A stretch of DNA of 64,000 nucleotides from Lota lota (taxonomy: Eukaryota; Chordata; Actinopteri; Gadiformes; Lotidae). The position numbers and the translations under genes were made by a program. Every line of letters begins with the position of its first letter. Positions within the stretch are counted from its first letter, which is position 1. The notes beneath the pieces were generated by a model. The model saw nothing but the letters and a program-made list of their open reading frames with translations. It had not been told where the DNA came from and made no database searches. Shown here piece after piece: positions 23,371-33,142 of this stretch. Location of the stretch: contig JACYXH010000001.1 in the NCBI GenBank assembly GCA_026745465.1, positions 1,364,501 through 1,428,500 on the forward strand. Direction: 5' to 3'.

Positions 23371-24640
23371 TGTGAGTGAAACGGTCATGTTTTTTTCGGG
23401 CTCTATATCCCCTACACCTAACTGTGGCACCTGGAGGGACGACAACGTATACATTTATTAGCCTGTCTTTAAACCATGTCCAAATGTCCTACTTTCTCTA
23501 TTATGGATGCTGAATGGTGCTTTCATTAGCTAAATAAAAGGTTGAAGGAGAGCGTGAATGCCAATCAAAAGCGGGCGGGTTGAAATGGCTGCTAGGCGGG
23601 CTTAATATCTTACTTTATAGCTTGGCAAGAGGGACACCGTCGTGCACCTTACAAGCCCATGTGCCATGGGCGGCCAGCGGCTGCAAGGAGTCACATTAAC
23701 TCTGGTTTCTCTACAAAGCGCATAAGCCTTTCACCTTTTATGAAAGACTTCCATGGAGAGCAACACCCAAGAGTTTAATCAATTATTGGTGGGCTTTGCT
23801 GTTTGGCTGAGCCCTGCGTTTTTGTGAAAATGATTTATGTCCTCTAAAAGTGTAAGGTTTTGGCTGCGGATGAAATAGTTTGTTGGTGTTAAGACACTAT
23901 TGGCTGTCTAGAGATAAGTTAAGGGACGTAAACATAAACCAGTACAACATGTAAGTGACAAAAGTTGTGGTGAGTCATGAGTGTTTGAGCACCAACTACT
24001 TACAATATAGACAAAAGGGGGGGGGGGAACTACTGAAGTGGTGCCAAATCAAAGAACATAACAAAACAAAACATGTCTTCCTAAAGATAGAGGCAACTAG
24101 AAATTAATCAAAACAAACCTTCCTACTCTCTACTTTAACGAAAATACAGGATTGACACACACCGCTAACTTAGTGTATTTAACAGAGAAAAACCGACGTG
24201 ATGCACATGGGGAAAGGGTATCCCAAACTTACCTAGCCATCAAGGTTTCCGCCCACAATCATGTGGGTGGCATCCGGAAGGAATCTGCATTTCCTGGATT
24301 CTGTGGTGGCAATTAAAAGGACAAACACACACAGCATACAATACAAGTGCAGGCCTAAAGTACTGCACGTAACAGTTGGCTACAGGAGTTGATCGAGGCA
24401 CTTGCTCCATTCACTCCACGCATTGACCTAGCAATGCTGTGACTCTGGGGACGGTGCACCACTCTCCCTTTTAATGAGGTCGAATTAATCAAGGGCGTAC
24501 TGTGAGTAAGGGACCTCCACCTCCAGGGGAGGACGCTAATCCCTAAGCACAACTTTACAGAATAGTTTAATCAATAATATACTCATTATAAATCCTTTTC
24601 CCTTCAGATACTGGACTTGTGTATGTATCTATTATGGCTG
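23371..24640. other. Mostly unassigned sequence
   Basis: No gene is recognised. One exon-like segment stands out on the minus strand: about 24,320-24,230 is bounded by ccaccacag and a perfect donor CTAG/gtaagt and is open in one frame, but no family match or partner exon is evident. Confidence 0.35.
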
Positions 24641-24653
24641 TGTATCGTAGTGT

Positions 24654-24655
24654 GT

Positions 24656-24712
<57 letters not shown>
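24654..24712 (+). repeat. (GT)n microsatellite
   Basis: A run of GT dinucleotides broken by one GTAT, followed by a TGAG/TGTG-rich tract to about 24,785. Open frames across it (His-Thr or Val-Cys repeats) are by-products. Confidence 0.95.
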
Positions 24713-24715
<3 letters not shown>

Positions 24716-25196
24716 AGTGTGAATGAATGACTGAGTGACTGAGTGAGAGATAGAGTGTGTGTGGGTGGCTATGTGTGTGTGTGGATGGTTGACACCAACA
24801 GTTGAATGGGTAGAGCGAGACAGAGAGAGTTATGGTACAGGGATAAAAACTCCATTGGACACCAATGTTCAATTCCATATCTCGAGAAATTAAGTTTCAT
24901 TTTTGGACTCGTTGGAGACAGAAAATGTAATTTGACGTGCTTTGGGTTTATTAACGATTTTGGATATATATCAAAGGTCAACTTTTTCATTTGAGGGAAT
25001 GTTCTTTGTGTTACAATTGTAATATTTTCCTGGCTCAATAGCGCTCGTCCAGCACTGTGTGAGGAACGCTGTAGCGGACTACTCCGCCGCTAGGAGGCAA
25101 TGTTTCACAATAAACAGAATTATTCATGTAAATTGTTAGACATTAGAAATGAACAAAATGTTGAAAGATAGAACACTTCACAAATGTGTGTGTCAT

Positions 25197-25500
25197 CCTG
25201 CACCCAGTGCACGAGCTAGTACTCTGCTCCATGTCCTACTTCACCTATTTGTGAAAAACGCCCACCGTTCGCTCCCAAAGTCCTAATTGGCCTGTCCCTA
25301 CTTATTGCACTAGCCAAACAAAAGACTCCAATATATCGCAACGTTTGATTGGACTATCCTATTGGTCCCCGCAACCTGTGATTGGCTACCTGGCCCCCAC
25401 CGCAGCGATCCAGTTTATTCATTATCTGTACATCACCGTGTTCACATCTGAGAACCGCAGATTTTCTGAAAGAGAGAGAGGTGAGAAACGTTGTACAAAC
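25197..25500 (+). promoter_or_regulatory. CCAAT-rich promoter module, copy 1
   Basis: Contains several ATTGG/CCAAT boxes (tgattggact, tattggtccc, gtgattggctacc) and then an exon-like end, gaaagagagagag followed by the donor-like gtgaga near 25,481. The segment is strongly similar to 43,858-44,160, which sits upstream of an unrelated gene. Downstream, the 134-codon gene begins at an AG acceptor immediately before its ATG, so I infer a 5' untranslated exon here. CCAAT boxes are typical NF-Y sites; no TATA box is obvious. Confidence 0.55.
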
Positions 25501-26056
25501 CGTGTCCTTTAACCATTGTTAAAGGATGTTTATCGTTTAAAAACAATAACGTAATTGTTTTTATCGTTTAAAACAATTAAAGCAATTGCAATCATTTATT
25601 ATTACCAATATGATGTTGGTCGTTTTTTACTGAGAACAACCTTGTTATTTGAAAAGAGTTGCTAATATAATCTCCAACAATGTTTTTCGTACACGTACCG
25701 TGCATTGAATTGTAATAACGTTAAAAACAATTCCATTCATTCGGTAACAATGTTATGGATTGGTATTAACAACCGTTGTTCGTTTTACAAAGAGCTTTTT
25801 GTCACGCCACCCTCTGCCACCACCTAGTTTCGCCGGCTGCCACTCCTCCACGTGCATTTGTTTACACACCTGTCAGCAATCCACAATCAGCGCACCCTAC
25901 TTCTCCCTCGTTCCCTGAGCAGCCGTTGTATACTCTCTCTGTGTTAATAATTCCGCGTTAATAATGAATAATTCCACTAGATTGTACACATACACACACA
26001 TAGCATATGTCTATGACAACGTATGGATACTTAGCCATTCTTCCTCTTGGCTTCAG

Positions 26057-26522
26057 ATGTCTGCTAAGAAGCATAGAGCCATGGGGGATGAGGAGTGGGT
26101 GTGCCGCCTGAAAGCATTTGCCTCTTCTGGCACTTGGCCCTCAAGGGCAGGGAACAGGCCATCTCCGAGGCAGGCCAAGTGGTTCAACCTCTACCAGAAG
26201 GTAACCTTTAGAGTAAACCGATCGTGTCTGTACGTAAATCTTACATTTCAATTGATTACAGATTGAGAAATGTCCCAAGCAAATTCTTGGGCAGACCTCA
26301 CTCTTCAGACATGTACCTGTGTGTGGCTATCACCCCCGGCAGGTAAAATTGAGAGCCTGGTTGAAAGAAATGCATTATGTAGGCTTCCTATTTGTGCTTT
26401 TGGGTTCCTGCACTAGACAAATCCTGACACAATTCAAGGGGACAATTTACTGCCCCTCCTCTGAATCCCTGACCAAGGAGCAGTGGTTGGAGGAGATGAG
26501 GAACAATATAAAATGTAAATAA
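26057..26522 (+). CDS. Two-exon unknown small protein, 134 residues
   Basis: Exon 1 (26,057-26,200, 48 codons) starts with ATG directly after a cttcag acceptor-like sequence and ends at AAG/gtaacc. Exon 2 (26,262-26,522) follows an attacag acceptor and runs in phase to a TAA, with AATAAA a few bases later at about 26,526. The joined protein begins MSAKKHRAMGDEEWVCRLKA and is basic, with several Trp and four Cys. It has no signal peptide; one hydrophobic stretch (GFLFVLLGS) lies in exon 2, in a part that could instead be intron. I do not recognise the family. Intact phase, splice sites and poly-A signal make a real or recently active gene plausible. The upstream promoter module is shared with the transposase-like gene at 44.7 kb, so this may be part of a mobile element. 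Confidence 0.5.
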
Positions 26523-26529
26523 TTGTAAA

Positions 26530-27240
26530 TAAAAATGTTTATATATTTTAACAAATCTTTGAATCATTTTATTAGCTTGTTAAATCATTCTAAACATTTT
26601 GTGTTATGCAGTCAGATCCGCTCCCCTAAAGAAAGCAACAAACTGTAATATATATTTTTGAGCGTGTACACATATATATATATATTATTGACAGTTCTTT
26701 TTTAACTAAACATTTGAGATGTCAGTCTTTTTTCTGCCATGCAACATTAGTGGTTTAACAAACCGTAGCTTAGGTTGGATTTATTTTTGTCATTTAAATG
26801 AATAATATCAGTGTTTTATAGATAAAACACTTTTGTGAAGGTGGAGGCTGAAGCTAAATTGAGCCTACACTTCACAATACAAATAATAAATATACAAATA
26901 GTATGCTAAAGAGTGGACAGGTGTGCTGCGAATAGTTATATGGCTATGATAATAGAGTAATAGAGAATGGCATAGTAAATAGAACATTCCCATTAAAATA
27001 AGTGCATATGTGTGTAAATATGGCACAAGGAGAATTATTTTTACGCAATCTTAAATACATTCATAAAAGCACAACAGTGCTTGTGCATTTTTTTAATTTT
27101 GTTTGTCACTGGTCAGTCTTGAACGGTGACCTTGTGATCCACTCCAAACCCCATACAAAACTGGCTAACGAAAGGTTTTTCATTATTTTTTAATTCATTC
27201 TAATGAATAAAAACAATTGAATAGGTGGACAATTTTAAAG
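26530..27240. other. No gene seen
   Basis: AT-rich intergenic sequence after the poly-A signal of the 134-codon gene. No recognisable repeat. Confidence 0.45.
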
Positions 27241-27880
27241 AAGCCTAAATTTCTCTCTCTCCCTTCCCTTTTTCCGTATTTGTTCCTCTCTTTTCCTCCT
27301 TTTCTTCTTCCCCCCTTCTTCCCCTTTTTCCGCTTTCTCGGCCACTCTGTGTTGGAGTCGGGCTCCCTCTCTACGAGTTAGATATTTCTTTATCACTCAG
27401 AGCCTGTTACGCTCGTGATGTCGCTCAGCTTCTTTCTCTCTCCACTGTCACCCGGTGGTGTTGCAGCGTGGGCACTGAGCTCAGGAGTGACCGGTTATTA
27501 TTGCTTTGATTACCGTTCATAACCGGCGTTTTAATATCCTGTCCTCTTTTATTAAACATTGCACAATAGGTTCCTCCTGCCGCCTCTTTTTGAGGCTATG
27601 TAGGAAGGGCCTTGTTGCTCGTTGCTATCGGTAGCTTGGTTTTCTTCCTAGCTCCGCCCCTATGGGAGCGGACGTAGGAGAAGCCTTGTTGCTCTGCATT
27701 CCCCCTTTTTTTCATGTTCAATGAAATACGGGTTGAGTCAGAGTTACAGACCCACTCTATTGTCTTTATCATCACTTTGCGGTTCTTAATAGAATTTAGC
27801 GTACAGTACATTTATCGGGCTCCGCTTGCAGCTTCACCTTAGCCCATAAGGCGAAGCCTAGACGGCACAGCCTACATGAA
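27241..27880. other. Pyrimidine-rich tract and unassigned repeat
   Basis: A C/T-rich stretch at about 27,250-27,340 is followed by sequence with a repeated phrase (gtaggaagggccttgttgctc and gtaggagaagccttgttgctc). No gene is recognised. Confidence 0.4.
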
Positions 27881-27883
27881 AAA

Positions 27884-28190
27884 GAAGGATAGTTATGTTA
27901 TTTTAACTCTAGTTCTATGATTGTAGGCGTATGCGTAGGCGTAGCCGTCTACATTCCCACCTGCTGTACCCTTCAAATGCTGAAAGAATAGACTTGAGGA
28001 CGAACACATCTGTGTGCCGCATTATATACACGGTGTCGTGGGAAATGTGGGCGGCGCCCACGTTGATTGGTGCATTGCTGAAAAGATTCAGTGCACACGA
28101 GTGCGCGCACGGGACAAGCCCATAAGGCAAAGCCTAGACGGCTACGCCTACAATCATAGAACTAGAGTTACAATAACTTAACTATCTTTT
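27884..28190. mobile_element. Small palindromic element (MITE-like)
   Basis: The ends are inverted copies: ataact, then an interval, then ctctagttctatgattgtag followed by gcgta...gccgtcta on the left (about 27,888-27,951) and its reverse complement on the right (about 28,131-28,182). The central 180 bp has no open frame of interest. The phrase agcccataaggcgaagcctagacgg occurs both just outside the left arm and inside the right arm, so the left border is uncertain. Non-autonomous DNA transposon is the best class. Confidence 0.65.
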
Positions 28191-28229
28191 TTAGCCATGG
28201 CCCATAACAAACGTTTACCATTCTCTATG

Positions 28230-28256
28230 TGCGTGTGTGTGTGTGTGTGTGTGTGT
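28230..28256 (+). repeat. (GT)n target, left part
   Basis: A GT run immediately abutting the left LTR of the provirus. The same repeat resumes after the right LTR at 40,331, so the provirus split one microsatellite. Confidence 0.9.
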
Positions 28257-28815
28257 TGTCGTAGCAAATTATACAACTCGTGGCTGGGCTGATTCAAAAG
28301 GCTAAGACAAATGGATATCCGTAGTTGGTTTATTTCATATGCTGCAGCATACAAAAGACGCAGTTTCAAAGGCAACTCCACACTGGGCAGAGTTCTCGAG
28401 AAAAGGCGCGCTGAGCAAAGGAAGGATGGCCTTTTGTAGGGTAAAACAAACAATCATTTAAACGTAACACTAGATGGCGTCCTGTACCATCTATAACTGG
28501 TTCAATGCACAGCTAAAGCCAGACCCCTGGTCATGGCTTAACATATATGGCGCCACCTAGGATTTATGGCGGGTCCTCTGTGCAGTCAGGGCAACAGGCA
28601 CATAATAGGTGAGAGAAACTTGCTCTGGAGTTTCTCTCATAGAACAAAGCACCATACAGGAATGCAAGGAACAGGCAACTGTGAGGAGGTAGATAATTAA
28701 AAGAAAACAAATAGGACGCTATAATGTGCTCACAACAACTTGAGTGCTTAAACCAAACCAACTAGTTTAGGCGAGTTAACTTTGGAATAGGGCCTGAGGT
28801 CATTTTTCCACCACA
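28257..28815 (-). repeat. Provirus 3' LTR
   Basis: 559 bp. On the minus strand it begins TGTGGTGGAAAAATGACC and ends TACGACA. It carries an AATAAA signal (gaaataaacc, about 28,330). Preceded on the minus strand by a purine tract and followed by GT repeats. Differs from the 5' LTR by a handful of transitions (for example at the catatgctg/catacgctg and gcagtcagg/gcggtcagg sites). Confidence 0.95.
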
Positions 28816-28828
28816 ATTCCCCCCTTTC
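28816..28828 (-). other. Polypurine tract
   Basis: On the minus strand GAAAGGGGGGAAT directly precedes the TG of the 3' LTR, the position and composition expected of the plus-strand primer of a retrovirus. Confidence 0.85.
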
Positions 28829-29045
28829 GATCATATATGATCGATCAACAGGAAAAATGACGAAGAAAATAAAAACAACGCAGTACAGTACAATCAAACA
28901 AAATCATACAATAAAAAAGATAGTAACAATGCTGGTTGACGCACATATGGCTCCTTGAAAAACCCCATAAGGTCAGGACTTTAAACCCGCCTTACTGATG
29001 GGGAAAAAGGTGGGATATGCTTGCACAGCCAGTAGACCGTACACT

Positions 29046-29740
29046 CTAAACAAGGTCATCATCAGAGGAGATGGCATAGTCTGAGACAGTGTAAGGAGGT
29101 GGACGGTCGGTACGGGACGAGGTAGTGGACAACAGAGGAAAGGACTCGAGCTGGGCAAATGTGTGAGCCATCGGAGGTGCAGAGGGTAATTGGCCCACTG
29201 TGCGCTCGATGGTGCGGATGACGAGGCTGCGAACACAGGGAACAATACAACAGCCACACGTGGCGAGGATGGCTACACCAATGCCATCTATATACACATG
29301 TTTGTCGAAACTACCGCCTGGGTTTGAGCGACGGGCACGATGTAGAATGGAGGGGTCCATACGTTGTAACAAGCAAAATAAACAAAGGAGTATAATAGTC
29401 AGACCCATAAGCCACGCCCATGGTCCCGGCGTGGCCTTTCTATACCAGGTGCATGTTGTGGCCATGGGACAGTCAATGTGGCAGGTAGGCACTGGTGATG
29501 GGTCTCCTGACTTCGGATCACAGCAAAACCACTGGATGTCAGGTGCTGTGGAGGGAGATGACTCTTCATCCCTGGGGTCCGATGCAGGGTAGAGGCCCGT
29601 CCTTGTTGGAACGGCTACTGGCGTCAGTTTATGATTTCGGAGGCAGAGCACGTCGTACACCTTCTTTGTGTTGGGTGTGGGAGTGTGTGTGCATGGGCAA
29701 ATCAGTTTTGTTAAGGGGCTGGTGTGGGCGTCTGGACCGC
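29046..29740 (-). pseudogene. env remnant fused in frame after pol
   Basis: The C-terminal part (about residues 300-523) of a 523-codon frame. It has a hydrophobic segment (WAWLMGLTIILLCLFCLL), then a furin-like RARR, then a short conserved patch leading directly into a second Cys-rich hydrophobic segment (ATCGCCIVPC) and a tail with PPPY. Almost all of the surface subunit and the transmembrane ectodomain are missing. The abrupt junction at about residue 448 marks an internal deletion. A functional envelope is not possible; a small membrane peptide could be made. Confidence 0.7.
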
Positions 29741-30600
29741 TCCTTTGTACTTCTTGCAGTGGGAGGCATGGACCCATGACTGTCGCTCCCCCACCTTCAC
29801 CACCGTGTGTGTGGTAAGGAGGACTTGGAAGGGTCCCAGCCATCGTGGTGATTTCCATGTTTTCCGTCTGAAATCCTTGATGACTACCAGGTAGCAGCTG
29901 GGGCAGCGCCGCTTTCACTTGGAGCCGTACCTGTGAGAGAGCATTAGACAAGGAGACACAATATTGTAACATTTCATCTTCACACAGTGTAGTGGAAGGA
30001 ATCGCCCGCTTTCCTGGTGCCGCTGTACCTACAGGAGGTGGGTTAGCAAACAAAACTTCAAAGGGCGAAAGTTTGGTCCTTGTTCTGACTCTCATTCTCA
30101 TGTACATCAAAGCAAGAGGGAGCGCCTTCGTCCAGGGTAGGCCTGTCTCCGTGCCGATTTTCGCGAGCTTTGCTTTTAATGTTCCGTTCTCACGTTCCAC
30201 TGCACCACCGCTCTGTGGGTGGTACGAGCAATGGTATTTGAGGTCGATGCCGATGTATGTGCCAATCTCTTTGATGGCCTGGTTAACGAAGTGTGAGCCG
30301 TTGTCGCTAGATAGTTTTGCGGGAATGCCCCATCGTGGCACAATTTCCATTAGTAGTGCTTTTGCAACTACTCCTGCCGTTGCCTTTGAGGCGGGGAACG
30401 CTTCAACCCATTTAGACCACATGTCGACCATCACAAGGCAATAGCGTTTGCCTTCCGATGGTCCTAGTTCAACAAAATCCATCATGATGTGTTCGAATGG
30501 GCGTGTTGGGCTGTCGTGTGCTGCGTGTTCGACCCTCTGTCCTCGGCCTATGTTATGATTGGCGCAAATGACGCATGCCTGGCAATATTTTTGTGCGTAT
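29741..30600 (-). pseudogene. Integrase catalytic core and C-terminal domain
   Basis: From the nested-element border the frame contains the Cys pair of the zinc domain (CQACVIC), then a DD35E core: D47 in MMDFVE, D105 in SSDNGS and E141 in VERENG, with exactly 35 residues between the last two. The chain reads openly to about residue 245. There a frameshift moves the C-terminal SH3-like domain (KTWKSPRWLGPFQV region, about 29,790-29,880) into another frame, while the original frame runs on into env. The catalytic residues are intact, but the protein is interrupted upstream by an LTR element and downstream by this shift. Confidence 0.85.
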
Positions 30601-31142
30601 TGTGGCAACCCGGCCACGGGACAGCGCCCCAGGCGGCTCAGGGGAGAGGTGGTAAGTGGAGTCTACCACCGCTCCCCGGAAGATTGCACGCCGGAGTTCG
30701 TGATCGGTGGGGGCAATCAGCCAAATGCGCGACACCTGGACCGACGCCGATATAAGCGGCGCTCGGCGTGGCTTTGGGGAGAGACGCAGGAAGAGACGCG
30801 AGACGAGGAGTCTCGGCGTTATGAGCAGAAGTTCACTCGGCGGTACGAGAAAGAGAACGCTCACCAGCGACACGGAGGAGATCACTCGGCGGTACGAGAA
30901 GGAGATCCCTCGATACTCGGAGACGAAGGGGAAGAGCACGCAGGACGTACGGAAACCCGACGAGCTCTATTCCCCAATCCCTGGCTGAAGGCGGGATATA
31001 CGAGGAACTTACCCCGTTACGGGAAGAACCTAAGTTGTTTAATCTGATTTGTTGAATGGTTAAAATAAAAGATTCCCTGTCAGGGATTTAACCGCAGCGG
31101 TTTCTCGGCTTCTTTGTTCCGAATGCTAGTCGAGTTGCCACA
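30601..31142 (+). repeat. 5' LTR of gag-only element
   Basis: 542 bp, TGTGGCAACC...GTTGCCACA. The first 180-190 bp match the 3' LTR closely. The middle holds short GGNGA-type repeats, and the last roughly 230 bp (ending ...gaatgctagtcgagttgccaca) have no evident counterpart in the 3' LTR. An AATAAA-like aataaaagatt lies near 31,065. Confidence 0.85.
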
Positions 31143-31144
31143 TA

Positions 31145-31162
31145 TGGTGGAGAATGCGGGCA
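31145..31162 (+). other. Primer-binding-site region
   Basis: TGGTGGAGAATGCGGGCA begins 2 bases after the 5' LTR, the position of a reverse-transcription primer site. The primer tRNA could not be assigned. Confidence 0.5.
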
Positions 31163-31228
31163 TAGCAACCCAGCTACGGAGTCCCCCAGTGAACACCACC
31201 GAACAGTAGAAGAACCCAGACGGAACAG

Positions 31229-32547
31229 ATGCCCAGGAAACACCAGCAGCGAGCACAGGCCATGGCGACGGTATCAAGGAGGCGAAGCGTAGCCCTCCCC
31301 CGGGAGGAACGCGTGCAGCTGCCGGACGACAGCGAGGCACGCGTGCAGTTAGCCGAGGAGCGCAGCCGGGAGCTGACGGGCAAGCTGGCCGACCTCATGG
31401 AGCAGAGGAACTGCCTGAAGAAGGAGAACGCCCGCCACGACAGGGATCGGGAAAGGCTCACGGAGAAAATGAAGACGGTGGAGGACCTGCTGAAAACCGG
31501 CCTCATTGAAATGGCCGACAAGGGGAAGGAACTCCAGGCCGTAAGAGCGGAGAACCAGACCTTGAAGAGGGATGTGGAGTCCTTGGAGCGACTGGCCAAA
31601 AAGAAGAGCGCTCTGCAGCAGGAAATGATCCAGGCCAAGGCGTTGCTGGGGGAGCTCCAGGGGTCCAAGAAGGAGATGGAGTCACAGCTGGGACGGGTGT
31701 CGGGTCTGGAGGAGGACCTGCGCCAGGTCAGGCAGTCCCTGGCCAAGGCTGAGACGGATAACAGGCATCTTCACGAGAAGCTCACCGATCTCAAGAAGGA
31801 GAAGAGCAACAAGGAGATCGACCTGAACCACCAGCTGAAGGTGTTGCAACAGGGCCTGGAGCAGGAGAAGGCTGCACACAAGGCTACCAGAGCCATGGTG
31901 CAGACGGACCAGACGAGCATAGAGCTGACGGCGGAGCGCAGTACCTCCCAGCGCCTGGAGAGGGAGAACAAAGACCTGCGGGTGCAGCTGGAGAGGGAGA
32001 CGTCCCGCTGCCGACAGCTGGGGCCGGCCAACGCCGAGCTAGCTGAGCGGCTGGCCCCCATGAGCGCAGCCACCAGCGATTGGAGCGCAGCCACCAGCGA
32101 CTGGAGCGCAACCACCAACAACTGCCCGAGCTGCGAAGGAGGGCCCAGGAGGCCGGCTCGGCCGACCCAGGTCAGGCAGAGGAGTACCGGAGCGACGGGC
32201 GTGGACCCGAACCCCAGAGATGTCCCCCCACGCAGAGACCGCCGCGCCCATCCCTGGAGCCCCGAGATGAGCGATGCTGTTTCAGCTGCGGCCAGACGGG
32301 CCATATCGCTCGTCAATGTCCAGGGAGGGACTACCCCATACTACCCCGGCTCTGGAACCCCGGGCCGGATGTCCGGTTGCCCCGACCACACCAGAGACGA
32401 GACAGACGCGCCGGCCGACCCGCCTACGGGGTCCGGTGGCCCAATCCTCCCAGGAGAAGACCTCCGAAGAGGGTGACGGGAACCCCCGGTGACGCCTGCC
32501 TATGGGCGGTCTGGAGAAGGCCGGGCCTTCGTCAAAGGGTGGAGGAG
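31229..32547 (+). pseudogene. Coiled-coil Gag-like protein with CCHC knuckle (one frameshift)
   Basis: An ATG at 31,229 opens a 415-codon frame. After a short basic N-terminus, residues of about 30-275 form an almost continuous, highly charged coiled coil (E/K/R/L-rich heptads, for example LKKENARHDRDRERLTEKMK). Near 32,047 the natural reading passes into the -1 frame, where the coil continues (SHQRLERNHQQLPELRRR). A zinc knuckle follows, CFSCGQTGHIARQC (CX2CX4HX4C, about 32,278-32,319), and then a Pro/Arg-rich tail running into the 3' LTR. No capsid, protease or RT motif is visible. The frame change may be a single-base indel or, less likely, programmed. Inferred role: an RNA-binding, self-assembling Gag for packaging the element. 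Confidence 0.7.
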
Positions 32548-33142
32548 TGTGGCAACCCGGCCACGGGACAGCGCCCCAGGTGGCTCAGGGGAGCGGTGGT
32601 AAGTGGAATCTACCACCGCTCTCCGGAAGATTGCACGCCGGAGTTCGTCATCGGCTGCAATCAGCGAGATGGGCGACACCTGGACCGACGCCGATATAAG
32701 CGGCGGTCGGCGTGGCTTACGGGAGAACAGACAAGAGAACCGAGATACGAGGACGAGGAGCCTCGACGCTACGGGGAAAAGGAGTTTCCTCGTCAGCGAC
32801 ACGGGGAAAGGAATTCCCTCGGCAATACGGGGAAAAGGAGTTCCCTCGCCGACAAAGAAGAGAAACGCGAGAGGGTCGCGACAGGAGTACGCCCGTCAGC
32901 GATACGGAGGAGTGTCCTAAACCACGGGAACTCCCAACGGCTGTACCTGACCGTCACTGGACCGGAGACGGAGAACCGTATCGTCCAGTATTGAACATTT
33001 ACTTTGGCTTAGGCTCGGCCTAACCTATTATTGGTGGCATTATTTAATCGTTGAACAAATACGCCGTTTTTGGGCTTAATTGACTTCTGGTTTGTGTTCA
33101 CTGGGGGGGGAGACTGCCGAGTAGTGGAACCGGGTTGCCACA
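32548..33142 (+). repeat. 3' LTR of gag-only element
   Basis: 595 bp, preceded by a purine-rich ggtggaggag. It starts TGTGGCAACCCGG and ends CCGGGTTGCCACA, a perfect 13-bp terminal inverted repeat. Only its first third matches the 5' LTR. Its distal part (tattgaacatttactttggc... to the G-run at 33,104-33,111) is different sequence. Confidence 0.85.

Larger units (their letters stand above)
30601..33142 (+). mobile_element. Non-autonomous, gag-only LTR element with coiled-coil protein
   Basis: Bounded by 542-bp and 595-bp LTRs starting TGTGGCAACCCGG and ending GTTGCCACA, with a 4-bp target duplication (gtat at 30,597-30,600 and 33,143-33,146). Only about 1.4 kb lies between the LTRs, and it encodes a coiled-coil/zinc-knuckle protein but no protease, RT or integrase. 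It sits in the opposite orientation inside the integrase gene of the provirus. Mobilisation must depend on enzymes from another LTR element. The LTR termini and the TGGTGGAGAATGCGGGC primer-site region resemble fish Ty3/Gypsy-type elements (inference). Confidence 0.85.

Noticed and set aside
29200-30444. Plus-strand frames of 130-150 codons opposite integrase and env
   Set aside because: Antisense shadows of pol/env; the minus frame shows the DD35E motif and domain order.
31174-32316. Minus-strand frames opposite the coiled-coil gene
   Set aside because: Ser/Leu-rich mirror of the charged coil; no motif.
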